From a virus, in IMG/VR virus record IMGVR_UViG_3300009376_001018, positions 1 through 42,421 of that record: a stretch of DNA of 42,421 nucleotides, one strand, 5' to 3'. Every line of letters begins with the position of its first letter. Positions within the stretch are counted from its first letter, which is position 1. The notes beneath the pieces were generated by a model. It was given only the letters and a program-made list of their open reading frames with translations. It was not told where the DNA came from and searched no databases. Shown here in pieces: positions 6,853 to 15,831 of this stretch. Both the position numbers and the translations under genes were made by a program.

Positions 6853-7197
6853 ATGACTTCTTGGCTCGACTCCGCTCTCGAACAGGCATCGAACCGCATT
6901 GTTGTGAATGTAGCCGACCTCGGACTCGGGACCGATGAAATCGAAGTCCTCCCACTCTCGGCGGCAGAATTTCAAGCAATCAAGGCGGACCCTAAAATCC
7001 GAACCATCGACCTCGCCGACCGCGCGGAAGTCATCGGGCTCCGCGTAGTTTTCGAGATGATGGCGAAGTGCGATAAATCACTCACATGGGGCAAGTTCAA
7101 TGACCTGCCCCTCAACCTATTGGCTCTCATAGCCGATGCCGTGACCTCAGCAGTCGGAGATTCCTTCGACGGCGGTGGTGCGCTGGGAAACTCGTGA
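6853..7197 (+). CDS. Tail assembly chaperone, short form (gpG-like)
   Basis: A 114-aa acidic helical protein with a C-terminal Gly/Ser tail (GDSFDGGGALGNS). Between tail tube and tape measure it occupies the place of the lambda gpG chaperone, which coats the tape measure during tail assembly. The middle segment EIEVLPLSAAEFQAIKADPKIRTIDLADRAEVIGLRVVFEMM resembles the substrate-binding domains of such chaperones. Its last codons contain the slippery heptamer GGGAAAC in the correct frame, 3 nt before the stop, so a fraction of ribosomes would make the longer form (6853-7397). Assignment is by position, length and the frameshift site. Confidence 0.7.
   Translation: MTSWLDSALEQASNRIVVNVADLGLGTDEIEVLPLSAAEFQAIKADPKIRTIDLADRAEVIGLRVVFEMMAKCDKSLTWGKFNDLPLNLLALIADAVTSAVGDSFDGGGALGNS
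7185..7191 (+). promoter_or_regulatory. -1 ribosomal frameshift slippery site
   Basis: GGGAAAC lies in the upstream reading frame as G GGA AAC, the X-XXY-YYZ form of -1 slippery sites. The lambda G-T site is GGGAAAG. The zero-frame stop is at 7195-7197. Slippage by -1 continues as CTC GTG ACC GAC into the downstream frame. Confidence 0.75.
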
Positions 7198-7397
7198 CCG
7201 ACGCGCAGTCGGACAATGGTCAGTTCATTTACGCCATGCTTGTCGAACTCGGCATCACTCCCGATGAGTGGAGAAACATGGACCCTCGCGACACGCTTTG
7301 GCTTCTTACCGCCCATAGCGAGAAAAACCGCCGCGCAAACCAAGAGGCTAAGCAGGCTCAGCATAAGGCGCGCGCGAAGACGATGACGAGGAGATAA
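7194..7397 (+). CDS. Tail chaperone T-domain frame
   Basis: This 67-codon frame is read mainly as the C-terminal part of the frameshift fusion. A GTG at 7194 overlapping the previous stop (GTGA) could also allow independent initiation, but a GTG without a strong ribosome binding site and the in-frame slippery site make the fusion the likelier product. The encoded segment has PDEW and WLLTAHSEKNRR motifs, the latter resembling the C-terminus of siphovirus GT proteins. Confidence 0.6.
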   Translation: MTDAQSDNGQFIYAMLVELGITPDEWRNMDPRDTLWLLTAHSEKNRRANQEAKQAQHKARAKTMTRR

Positions 7398-7399
7398 TC

Positions 7400-9772
7400 A
7401 TGGCGAAAGGTCCCGAAGTTATCGCCAAAATCGGCGCTGACCCCGGCGGTTTCACGAAGGGAATGTCGGCGGTATCGGGTTCAGCCGGAGCGGCCGGCGG
7501 AGCCATTCTCGGCCTCAAGGGAAAACTCGGTTTGTTAGGCATCGCAGTCGGTGGGCTCGCCAGCGCTTTCGGGGTTGCGAAGTTCATCGGAGTCATTAAG
7601 CAGGCGACTACGACCTTCATCATGTTCGAAGACCAAATGATTCGGACGCAGGCTATCGTTGGTGCGACGGCTGAGGAAGCCGCAGTTCTCGAAGACAGCA
7701 TCCGTGGTGTAGCGCAAAACACGAGTTTCACAGCATCGCAGGTTGCGGAGATGGCTGAGATTCTGGCGCTTGCAGGTCTGAGTGTTGATGATATGCGGTC
7801 GTCGATAGACGAACTCGACACCACGGCCGGGAACGCTATAGACAACATGGTCCATTTCGCTGTCGTCGCCGGCACCGATGCTGAAACTGCCGCAGGTATC
7901 GGTATCGCGGCAGTCAAGGCGTTCAGGCTCGAAATCAACCAATTGGAACAGGTCACTTCGGTCCTCACCAACACCTTCACTTCTTCGTTCGTCAATCTTC
8001 AACAGTTAGGCGACTCCATGAGATTCTTTGCGCCTGTGGCCGCGGCCGCGGGGGTCAGCGTCGCAGAAGCCGCGGCGGCTGTGGGTGCGCTCGGAAATGC
8101 AGGTCTGCAAGGTTCGATGGCTGGAACCGGTCTGCGACAGGCACTACTGAAAGTCATCTCGCCGTCTGACGATGCTCGTCGAACCATCGACCGTCTTGGT
8201 CTTTCGATGGTCACTATGACGGCCGCGGGAGAAGCCGCGAATGCGGGGCTCGTCGCGACGATGAGAACTATCCAAACGCTCGAAGGCGAACTTGAAGATG
8301 TGACCCGTGATTTGGAGATGTTGAATCGAGAACTCACAGACCTGAGTGTCGAACAGGAACGGAACTCAATAGCCATCGGACGCATACGCCAGCGAGCGCT
8401 TCGGATGGGCCGTGACCTGACCAAAGCAGAAATCGCGCAAATCGAAAGACTCGAAGCGGCGAACAACGACCTGAGTCTGACCCAGCGTGAGATTGCGCTC
8501 GAAGGCGCGGAGATGCAACGGGTTCAGGAGGGAATCACCGATGGGCTCAGCGAGCAGGGTTCGGAATATACTCGGCTGAAAAGCATCGTCGAGGCTCAGA
8601 CGACCGGCGTGACCAGCCTCGCAAGCATCCTCGACCAATTGAACGAATCCGGCGCCACGACGGCTGAGATATTGGAGATATTCGCTATCCGTGGTGGTGG
8701 TGCTGTGCTGGCTCTAATGGCGCAGGCTGACGCGTTCAAGGAAATGGCCGACGCGAATCAATTGGCGTTCGATGGCGTCACCGAAACGAGTTCGACGGTC
8801 AAGGATTTCGTGAATATATTGACCGGCTCGACTCTCTATGCCTTGCAGACTACCAAATCGAAGTTCGAGGAACTATTGCTGGTAATAGGCGAACCGTTCG
8901 GCTTGCTGATGGACCAAGAGGACGGCGTTCTCGATGTGCTGAACACGGCTATCGACAAGGCCGCGACTATGGGAGATGTCTGGGAGGACATCGCCATCTC
9001 GGTCCAAGAGCATTTGCTCCCCGCTCTCCGAGAAGCGCTCAAGCCGGAGAATGTCGAGAAGTTCGTCGATTTGCTTCGACAGATTCCGTCGTTCATCGAG
9101 GTTGTAGGAGAGTTTCTGTTGAAGGCGGCGAAGGTAATCACGCCGATTCTCGATAACCTACTCGCCGCGATGACGGGGCTTGGGCTGGCTGGCGAACCAA
9201 CGGAAGGAGGCGGCTCGCAACGCGAAGACCGGCTCATAGGCGCCACCGGCGAATCAAGGTGGAATTCATTGACGGATATTTTCGGGTGGGGTCTTGCAGG
9301 CGCCGCCACCGGAGCGCCCGGTGGCCCGGGTGGTGCGGCTATCGGATTCGGTATCGGGGTTGGTTCCGGCGTCATCCATGAAGTCGGTCAAGGGCTCCTG
9401 TCGGATGAGTCGCCTGTTGATGGATGGCTTACCTTCGGTGGCGGTGGCGGCGAGGACGACGGCAGAATCGTCGGGAGTGAGGGTGGTCGGCACGATGGGC
9501 CGATGGGAATGCCGATGGCGACGGGTGGAATTGTTCGAACTCCGAGGCAAATCATTGCGGGCGATGCAGGGCCGGAAGCGATTATTCCGCTCAATAGGTT
9601 CTTCGGCCCCGGTCCCATAGGGAGTGAAACCGTAATCAACCTCAATTTCGATTCCATCACTATCGGTAGTGGAAACGCTGTGACGGCGGGAGATGTGAGG
9701 ACGATAATGGAAGGAGAATTACCCGCAATCATCAGAAGTTCTTTGCGTCGTGGCGCTCGGGGGGTGTTGTGA
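7400..9772 (+). CDS. Tail tape measure protein
   Basis: A 790-aa tape measure protein that sets tail length and is ejected with the DNA. The N-terminus has a Gly/Ala-rich hydrophobic stretch (about residues 26-68). The core block MFEDQMIRTQAIVGATAEEAAVLEDSIRGVAQNTSFTASQVAEMAEILALAG (about 75-127), followed by LGNAGLQGSMAGTGLRQALLKVISPS, is the conserved TP901-type tape measure domain. A long predicted coiled coil (EGELEDVTRDLEMLNREL...EIALEGAEMQRVQEG) lies around 290-380. A second Gly-rich hydrophobic region is near 630-670. Length would correspond to a tail of roughly 120 nm if 1.5 A per residue holds. The stop overlaps the next gene's GTG. Confidence 0.9.
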   Translation: MAKGPEVIAKIGADPGGFTKGMSAVSGSAGAAGGAILGLKGKLGLLGIAVGGLASAFGVAKFIGVIKQATTTFIMFEDQMIRTQAIVGATAEEAAVLEDSIRGVAQNTSFTASQVAEMAEILALAGLSVDDMRSSIDELDTTAGNAIDNMVHFAVVAGTDAETAAGIGIAAVKAFRLEINQLEQVTSVLTNTFTSSFVNLQQLGDSMRFFAPVAAAAGVSVAEAAAAVGALGNAGLQGSMAGTGLRQALLKVISPSDDARRTIDRLGLSMVTMTAAGEAANAGLVATMRTIQTLEGELEDVTRDLEMLNRELTDLSVEQERNSIAIGRIRQRALRMGRDLTKAEIAQIERLEAANNDLSLTQREIALEGAEMQRVQEGITDGLSEQGSEYTRLKSIVEAQTTGVTSLASILDQLNESGATTAEILEIFAIRGGGAVLALMAQADAFKEMADANQLAFDGVTETSSTVKDFVNILTGSTLYALQTTKSKFEELLLVIGEPFGLLMDQEDGVLDVLNTAIDKAATMGDVWEDIAISVQEHLLPALREALKPENVEKFVDLLRQIPSFIEVVGEFLLKAAKVITPILDNLLAAMTGLGLAGEPTEGGGSQREDRLIGATGESRWNSLTDIFGWGLAGAATGAPGGPGGAAIGFGIGVGSGVIHEVGQGLLSDESPVDGWLTFGGGGGEDDGRIVGSEGGRHDGPMGMPMATGGIVRTPRQIIAGDAGPEAIIPLNRFFGPGPIGSETVINLNFDSITIGSGNAVTAGDVRTIMEGELPAIIRSSLRRGARGVL

Positions 9773-10686
9773 GTTTGAGCGAAGCGGAGGTTGAGTCAGT
9801 TCTGGAAACCATCAACAAGCGCGCAGGCGAACTGCGAAACTTGTTGATAACCATCGGTTCAATCATCATCGTCATCATCCCAGCCATCGAATATCTCGGC
9901 CTCGATTTAGCCGGAGTTTTCGAACCGGACCCGGAGCCCGAACCGCTCGATTGTGATGCGGATTGGAATGTTCAGATGACGGTCTTCGTCGTGGAACAGG
10001 ACATCAACGCCCAAATGGAAATTCGAGATTTCGCATTCTGCAACGAGCGTTTGAACGATTCCTTGCTATTCGAGTGGGAGCATATTGACGGCAATACCTC
10101 AGACTACGAGGAGTTCTCCTCAGAAAACGCTCGAAATTGGGCGAGTTTTTCATCCGTCTGGACCGACATGAATGAGGGTGAATATCTCCTGACGGCAAGC
10201 ATCGGCGAGGTAGCGACCAACAAAACGGTCTGGGTCGAGGGTGAGGAAACGACCGTCGAATACCACTACGGATGCACGGACACGAATGCAACGAACTACG
10301 ACGAAGACGCAGACCACGATGACGGGTCGTGCGAATACGAGCCGGAGCCGGAACCGGAGCCGGAGAACTGCACGGCGGACTTCTATGAGGTCGATGCGTG
10401 GTGGTCCAACAATACCACATTCACTACCCTGTGGGACGCGGATTGGTCGTGTGAATCCGAGATTGAGATGAGAGCCAATGTGACGGTCACTAACTCAACC
10501 AGCGGCGCGCTCGTTGCTGATAGCAGTCGAACCTTCGTGACTTACTACTACGATTGGGACTATCACTACATCAATTTCACAGCCCCTCAAGGACAGGATG
10601 CGTTCGGTCCTCTCGATGTGCGGTTCGAATTGTTTGTCGCTGATGAACTACATGACGAGCGCGAAGTCGAAGGTGTGGGGGAGTGA
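9769..10686 (+). CDS. Membrane-anchored Asn-rich surface protein
   Basis: A 305-aa protein starting at GTG 9769, overlapping the tape measure stop. A hydrophobic segment (LLITIGSIIIVIIPAIEYLGL, about residues 25-45) forms a single membrane anchor. The remainder is acidic, with EP repeats (EPDPEPEP and EPEPEPEPE), a Cys-containing module GCTD-TNATNYDEDAD-DDGSC known from secreted proteins of marine bacteria and archaea, and about nine N-x-S/T sequons. It is therefore probably exposed outside the cell and could be N-glycosylated. It lies inside the tail operon, so it may be a virion-membrane adaptor, a superinfection-exclusion factor or an exit factor. Function is unknown. Confidence 0.6.
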   Translation: MSLSEAEVESVLETINKRAGELRNLLITIGSIIIVIIPAIEYLGLDLAGVFEPDPEPEPLDCDADWNVQMTVFVVEQDINAQMEIRDFAFCNERLNDSLLFEWEHIDGNTSDYEEFSSENARNWASFSSVWTDMNEGEYLLTASIGEVATNKTVWVEGEETTVEYHYGCTDTNATNYDEDADHDDGSCEYEPEPEPEPENCTADFYEVDAWWSNNTTFTTLWDADWSCESEIEMRANVTVTNSTSGALVADSSRTFVTYYYDWDYHYINFTAPQGQDAFGPLDVRFELFVADELHDEREVEGVGE

Positions 10687-10689
10687 CCC

Positions 10690-13600
10690 GTGGCTTCCGT
10701 TATCCAATCCATCACGAAACCGTTTAGTCGGCTCAAGAATGGGCTCGTGGAATTACAGCGCTGGTGGCCCGCGTTCGTGAAGAACGACGGGACAGGTGGG
10801 CTCTCGATTGACCCCGTTCTCTATCGAACCAATTTCGGACCCCTTACAGAAGCCGATGAAGGCGGTCTGAACGACGAAGCGAACACGCCGGGGGTTAGGG
10901 TCGAGGCCATCAAAGACGACGGCACAACGGCCTCCAATGATGCCGGAAGCAACACTACATTCACAGTCACCATCTCAGGGGCAGGGACTCTCAGTCCTAT
11001 GTGCGAAGTCAATCAAGCGGGAACAACGACGAAGTTCATGCTCATCGCTCCCTCGAACGACACAGCCGCGAACGCCGCGACCAAGTATGGATATGGAATC
11101 GTATCAGGTGGCGAAGGGTTCGGTGGTGCGCTCGATTCAACGAACAGCGCTGGTCCATACCCTGTCTATATGACCATTCAGGAATTCGCAGAAATGCTCG
11201 ACACCTACCGTCACATCGGAACCAACGACGACGAGAAGAAGGCATGGCTTCCGCATCCGCTCGTTGGGGATGCGTCGCAATCCGTTTCGGCTTCGGCGGC
11301 TTTGCCTGATGTCGATGCCGACCCTCGAATTTCCTCGAACTCGAATTGGCCCGCGAAAGACGCCATCGCCAATATCACCGAAACGCTCGTGCGGGCGACC
11401 GTGTTCATGCCTATGATGCTCGATAACAATCAGATGAGCAAAGCGATTTCGGGTGCTTCTGTTGATTTCGCAACGCCGTTCACAAGTCAGGACCCCGACC
11501 CCGATTCGAATGAGCAGTTCATCGGTTATATCACGAAGTCTGGTGTCGGAATAACTCGCTACGATAGCAATCCGCTCGGAGAAGACGGGGCGAAATTCAA
11601 GAACGGCGGTTTCAAGAAGTTAGGGACTTCCGGCGACCATTTGGAAGGGAAGGTCGGAGGGTGGTCGCTGTTCCACACTTCCTACAACACGCACTATTCC
11701 GGAGATAACGCGGGGACCGGATTCTCCAACGCAGACCTCTCTCTCGATTCGAGCCCGAGCATCGGTCCGAAATATCGGATGCGAATGGCGCTCGCCTGCT
11801 TCCTCAAGAACGGCACATACGACATCACGGACGGGGGTGCGCTCATCCCCTATGTCTATGACCCGGACCGCGTGATTGGAGGCAAGACCACTTCCACGCT
11901 ATACAAAGTGTGGAATGGAAAAATAGGGAAAGGTGACGCGACGGGGCTCGTCCTCGGTCACGACTGCGATGCTCAGATTTACCCGATGTTCGACTTCATT
12001 CAAGGACCGGCTTGCCCGGCCGCACAGGGAGCGAACTTCGATTACGACAACCTCGAAGGATTTCACCGCTCATGGCCCAACACCTACGCCGCGAAGAAGG
12101 CGGCGACTGCTCGACCTCAACCGAGAATGTGGAGTGTCCGTCCCAACCCGAGAAGGGCGCGAGTTTTCGGGGTCACGCAGTCATCCGCCGGCGTGATGAC
12201 TCTCTATATTGATGTGGGAACCGGAACAGCCGCCGAACAATTCCGAGCCGGCGAGGGGATGCCCGTTTATGTGACCGGGATGCCCGGAGTTCTGGGAACC
12301 GGAACCACGAATGCAGATTACCAGCCAGACCCCTACACCATCGACACGACCACGAATGCGAGCAAGGGTTCTGATTTCAATAAGAACGGATGGATGGTCG
12401 CTTCGGCCAACATCAGCGCCGTTGCGACTTCGACCTATCACACACTTTTCGATGACGGCGACAATACCGGCGTCAAATATCAGACCCTACAGGTGCAATG
12501 GCGCAACAACCTATTCGGGTCAGCAGTCGTTTTGTATCGAATCGGCTCGCAGGGCCAGCCATCGACTGCCTACATCAGTCAAGGGAGATTGCACGGGTAT
12601 GCCTCAAACGCGGGTGGAAATTACGGATTCAAGGCTCCGACTTCGCACTACGCCAGCGGGACAGGGACAGGAAAGGCGCGCTCGGTCGGGCTCGGTGGGT
12701 ATGCTATTGGGACCCATAGTTCAGATTCGAATGCCGCTGTGAATGCAGACGACACGCTACCCGGAAGACCGACCGTTCGTTTGCCTACACTTGCCGACGC
12801 CGGCGGTCACTTCAATTCCGATACGAAACTAACTCCACGCTCGATTAGCATTCGAGCGACCGACGACGACACCTTCGCAACATCTCCGACCGTTGCGAAC
12901 TATGGTGGTGGCTCACTTAGACTCCCGCCGCCTATCGGATGGGATTTGGCTATCTCCTACTTCACGGATGGGGAAACCTCGAACACGACTGTTGCCCGAT
13001 GGGGCAAGGATGGGAATCAAACGGCTTCCGCCACGCAAGACGGGGTTGCGGCTGATGGACGGTATTCGCGATGGGGCTATCGCGGCATCTCGGTTCCGTT
13101 CTGGTCTTTCATGGAACCTACTACCGGCAGTCACGCATGGGATGAAGTCAAGCCGGAAACAACAGCCTCCGGCACTTGGTTATGGGGCAGAAATAGGCCG
13201 TGGCCGGCGTCTGAGCGGCTTGGAACGCGTGGGGCCTATGCACCCTCCCTACTCGAAACGGCGACGCTCACGCAGTCTGACGGGAACTCCTACGATGGAT
13301 GGGCTACAACGGCCTCAACAAACAGGCTCGCGGCTGGTGTTGAATCAACAAAAATCGGCTTGACCGAAATGGGCTGTTCACCGGTCTGGCTCGACATGGA
13401 AATTCGAGCGTGGATTCCGGTCCAGCAAAACCGGATGGTGCTTATTGAGTTCGATAACGGAGTGTCCTATCCTCTCAGCGGGCGACACTCGATGCTAACT
13501 TCGGCCGCTTCAAACGCAGGTCAATTCGGACACGGGTTCGTTCCGATGAGTTCCGACGGTTCATCACCACAGTATTTCTCAATCAACGCGAGCGGGACCC

Positions 13601-15498
13601 GGCTGTTTGGAAAACAGGATGATGAATACGATTGGCCTTCGACACAGGTTCGCAGACCGACCTTCGTTCTCAACCGACCTGCTGTCTATTGTTGGAATGG
13701 CTCATCCTTCTTCAAGGAGAATGACCTCAGCCCCCCGACGGTCTGGGCCAACAGCGAATCATGGCCGTTTGGAAGTTCGACTATTGGCTGGGGTGGGCTC
13801 GGAAATCAAACGGGCTACGGCGGTGGAACGACAATCGCAGAAGGGGCTCATACTATCCGGACAGTATTCACCGAAGCCGGAATGGAGTTCATCGTCGATG
13901 GCTCGTCGAAAGGCATCGACATCAACAGCGCCGCTCAGGTGTGGGGAATGACCATCAAGGTCGCTGATGCAATGGCTGGTGGTGCGCCTGAGAACTATCC
14001 AAGCATCATCAAGAACAACCGAGATGAAATGGTCACGCTCGCTTCTCCGAATATGCAGGTGTCGAGCAAGGACCTCCAAATCGACTATCTGATACTGCGA
14101 CAGATTCCGACGAGCGCGATGGTCCCGTTCAATGTTGATACGACGACGCAGACTGTAGCGAATGTCGCGAAGTATTCGAGCCTCAACATCGAAGCCGAGA
14201 ACATCAGCAATTCGAAGGGAATGAAAATCAGGGTCAGTCTATACGAGCCGCCGACTACGCCTGCTGGCCGACCACAGGCGGAAGCCGTGACGCCCATCAC
14301 AGGATTCACGGACCTTGACCCGGGGTTCGCTGGTGGGATTGGGGTTGTTGATTTATCCACACTTCCAACGAGCGCGCTGACGAACGGGTTCGTTATCCGA
14401 TTCCACTTCTATGTTCCAACGGCGAGCCAGACAGACTACCATCCGATAAATTGGGACGCGACTCCACTCATTCGGTCATGGACGCTGAACTACGACCTCA
14501 AACCAACAGCCACGAATGCCTGCATCGGGAACTCGTTCAATGGGGACATCACTCCCACCATCAACACGGAAGTCGGCCACATCATTTCGTTCCGTGGGAC
14601 CGGGACCACGACCGACATCGACCGCCTCATCTCGGAGGTCAAGTTCGACTTTGGCGACGGGGCGACAACCGGCTGGCTCGCATTCTCAGACCAAACTCTC
14701 CAATCGACAACCTACGATACCGCTCATGTCTATTCGAAAGCCGGCTCGTTCAACGCGGTCGTATATTCGCGCGACGATAATGGAAACGAATCTGCGGCGA
14801 GTTCCGCAATCGCTGTGACGGTAGCGGAAGTGAAACCCGTCGCGCTATTGCGCTCAATACCGTCAATGGTCAGGGCTGGTCAGGCGGTCAGACTCGATGC
14901 GTCGGAATCTTACACAATTTCCTCGGACGCCGACCGGACCATCGCATCCTACACATTCGACCCGGGTGACGGCAGTTCCACAGTCACCGGCTCGTCGCCC
15001 TACACCGACCATACCTACGCGGCCGCGGGCGAGTATATGGCGACGGTCACAGCAACCGACAATGACTCACCCGCGAATGTTAGCACGGCCGCGAAGTGCG
15101 TGGTGAAAGTCCTCCCCGCCACTCTCGTCATTCCACTCACGCTGAACACCAAGCCCGCGAAGTTCGAGCGACGCCGGCGTGCTGAATTCCAATCGACTCC
15201 TGTTCTCGATGCTATCTATCCCGAGATGAGCGACCTCGGCCAGCGCTCAGACGAGTTCCGAATGGAGGGGTCCTTCCTCAAGGCGACTGCGAACTCCGAC
15301 ATTGACTTCATGGAGGAACTGCTGGTCAGCGGTGCGCTGGTCGAGTTCGAATGGGAAGCCGTGAACTTCACAGGGACGCCGACCGGGAAGAAGTTCGTTG
15401 GTCGGCTAACTGCATTCCAATATCAGCGCGAGGGTGGGAAGCACGGCGAAACTCCCTACACGGCGACGCTCGTGCGAGAAGCCGGCCTCGGAACCTGA
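10690..15498 (+). CDS. Large PKD-domain tail/adhesin protein
   Basis: A 1602-aa protein starting at GTG 10690, 3 nt after the preceding stop. Most of the length is Gly/Ser/Thr/aromatic-rich and beta-like. Two PKD-type Ig-like domains can be seen near the C-terminal end: one with VKFDFGDG...YDTAHVYSKAGSFNAVVYSRDDNG (about 1310-1380), the second with IASYTFDPGDGSS...YTDHTYAAAGEYMATVTATDND (about 1410-1470). The final 120 residues (PLTLNTKPAKFERRRRAEFQ...DEFRMEGSF...KFVGRLTAFQYQREGG) look like a separate tail-attachment domain, similar in style to distal tail proteins. It probably forms a tail fibre or receptor-binding structure. No enzyme motif is seen. Confidence 0.65.
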   Translation: MASVIQSITKPFSRLKNGLVELQRWWPAFVKNDGTGGLSIDPVLYRTNFGPLTEADEGGLNDEANTPGVRVEAIKDDGTTASNDAGSNTTFTVTISGAGTLSPMCEVNQAGTTTKFMLIAPSNDTAANAATKYGYGIVSGGEGFGGALDSTNSAGPYPVYMTIQEFAEMLDTYRHIGTNDDEKKAWLPHPLVGDASQSVSASAALPDVDADPRISSNSNWPAKDAIANITETLVRATVFMPMMLDNNQMSKAISGASVDFATPFTSQDPDPDSNEQFIGYITKSGVGITRYDSNPLGEDGAKFKNGGFKKLGTSGDHLEGKVGGWSLFHTSYNTHYSGDNAGTGFSNADLSLDSSPSIGPKYRMRMALACFLKNGTYDITDGGALIPYVYDPDRVIGGKTTSTLYKVWNGKIGKGDATGLVLGHDCDAQIYPMFDFIQGPACPAAQGANFDYDNLEGFHRSWPNTYAAKKAATARPQPRMWSVRPNPRRARVFGVTQSSAGVMTLYIDVGTGTAAEQFRAGEGMPVYVTGMPGVLGTGTTNADYQPDPYTIDTTTNASKGSDFNKNGWMVASANISAVATSTYHTLFDDGDNTGVKYQTLQVQWRNNLFGSAVVLYRIGSQGQPSTAYISQGRLHGYASNAGGNYGFKAPTSHYASGTGTGKARSVGLGGYAIGTHSSDSNAAVNADDTLPGRPTVRLPTLADAGGHFNSDTKLTPRSISIRATDDDTFATSPTVANYGGGSLRLPPPIGWDLAISYFTDGETSNTTVARWGKDGNQTASATQDGVAADGRYSRWGYRGISVPFWSFMEPTTGSHAWDEVKPETTASGTWLWGRNRPWPASERLGTRGAYAPSLLETATLTQSDGNSYDGWATTASTNRLAAGVESTKIGLTEMGCSPVWLDMEIRAWIPVQQNRMVLIEFDNGVSYPLSGRHSMLTSAASNAGQFGHGFVPMSSDGSSPQYFSINASGTRLFGKQDDEYDWPSTQVRRPTFVLNRPAVYCWNGSSFFKENDLSPPTVWANSESWPFGSSTIGWGGLGNQTGYGGGTTIAEGAHTIRTVFTEAGMEFIVDGSSKGIDINSAAQVWGMTIKVADAMAGGAPENYPSIIKNNRDEMVTLASPNMQVSSKDLQIDYLILRQIPTSAMVPFNVDTTTQTVANVAKYSSLNIEAENISNSKGMKIRVSLYEPPTTPAGRPQAEAVTPITGFTDLDPGFAGGIGVVDLSTLPTSALTNGFVIRFHFYVPTASQTDYHPINWDATPLIRSWTLNYDLKPTATNACIGNSFNGDITPTINTEVGHIISFRGTGTTTDIDRLISEVKFDFGDGATTGWLAFSDQTLQSTTYDTAHVYSKAGSFNAVVYSRDDNGNESAASSAIAVTVAEVKPVALLRSIPSMVRAGQAVRLDASESYTISSDADRTIASYTFDPGDGSSTVTGSSPYTDHTYAAAGEYMATVTATDNDSPANVSTAAKCVVKVLPATLVIPLTLNTKPAKFERRRRAEFQSTPVLDAIYPEMSDLGQRSDEFRMEGSFLKATANSDIDFMEELLVSGALVEFEWEAVNFTGTPTGKKFVGRLTAFQYQREGGKHGETPYTATLVREAGLGT

Positions 15499-15544
15499 GA
15501 TTTTGAGCCCCGGTGAAGTCCTACCCCCTCCACCGCCTCCGTGC

Positions 15545-15583
15545 CGGGGCAAGCCCCGACATTCGTCCATTCGCCTTTCGGCG
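15545..15583 (+). terminator. Two GC hairpins
   Basis: CGGGGC/GCCCCG (6 bp, 2-nt loop, 15545-15558) and CGCC/GGCG (15572-15583), 47 nt after the stop of the 1602-aa gene. They probably mark the end of the tail transcript. Confidence 0.4.
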
Positions 15584-15593
15584 TGGGCGACGA

Positions 15594-15700
15594 TGCTCCT
15601 ATTCTGTGCGCTCCTTCGAGATGTATATGGCCCGGTTTCTTGTAAGCCGCCATTGCTCCTATTCACGCTTTCCTTCGAGATGTATTCGTCGCTGGCCCGG
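15594..15700. repeat. Imperfect direct repeat, two copies
   Basis: Copy 1 (15594-15635) and copy 2 (15654-15700) share TGCTCCTATTC, then CCTTCGAGATGTAT, then GGCCCGG in the same order, with small insertions between. They are noncoding and lie between the tail terminator and the promoter at 15764. Function is unknown; protein-binding sites or a duplicated RNA element are possible. Confidence 0.55.
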
Positions 15701-15763
15701 GGATTTCTCCCCACGAGAAACTGCTTTCCCGCAAAATGAACGGGTCGGTATTGGTTAATAAAC

Positions 15764-15816
15764 CTTACTATTGATATACTAAAGCAGTCAGATACCCAAA
15801 CCTTCATATACCCCTA
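15764..15816 (+). promoter_or_regulatory. Tandem class A promoters
   Basis: A first box (TACTATTGATATACTAAAG, 15766-15784) is followed by a second (CCAAACCTTCATATACCCC, 15796-15814). The second is centred about 26 nt before the ATG at 15832 and would give a leaderless mRNA; the first would give a short leader. Confidence 0.6.
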
Positions 15817-15831
15817 ACCTCTCCTCGGTAT

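Larger units (their letters stand above)
6853..7397 (+). other. Predicted frameshift fusion, long tail chaperone (gpGT-like)
   Basis: A -1 shift at 7185-7191 joins the first 113 residues of the short chaperone to the downstream frame ending at 7397, giving a protein of about 182 residues. The downstream part (TDAQSDNGQFIYAMLVELGITPDEWRNMDPRDTLWLLTAHSEKNRRANQEAKQAQHKARAKTMTRR) is helical and ends strongly basic, like the T domains that recruit tail tube subunits. The shared start and common position before the tape measure gene match the lambda GT arrangement. Confidence 0.65.
15499..15763 (+). other. Intergenic region after large tail gene
   Basis: About 265 nt with no credible gene. It begins with the two terminator-like hairpins listed separately, continues with an imperfect direct repeat and ends at the tandem class A promoter. 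Short frames on both strands show low-complexity translations and no start signals. Confidence 0.5.
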
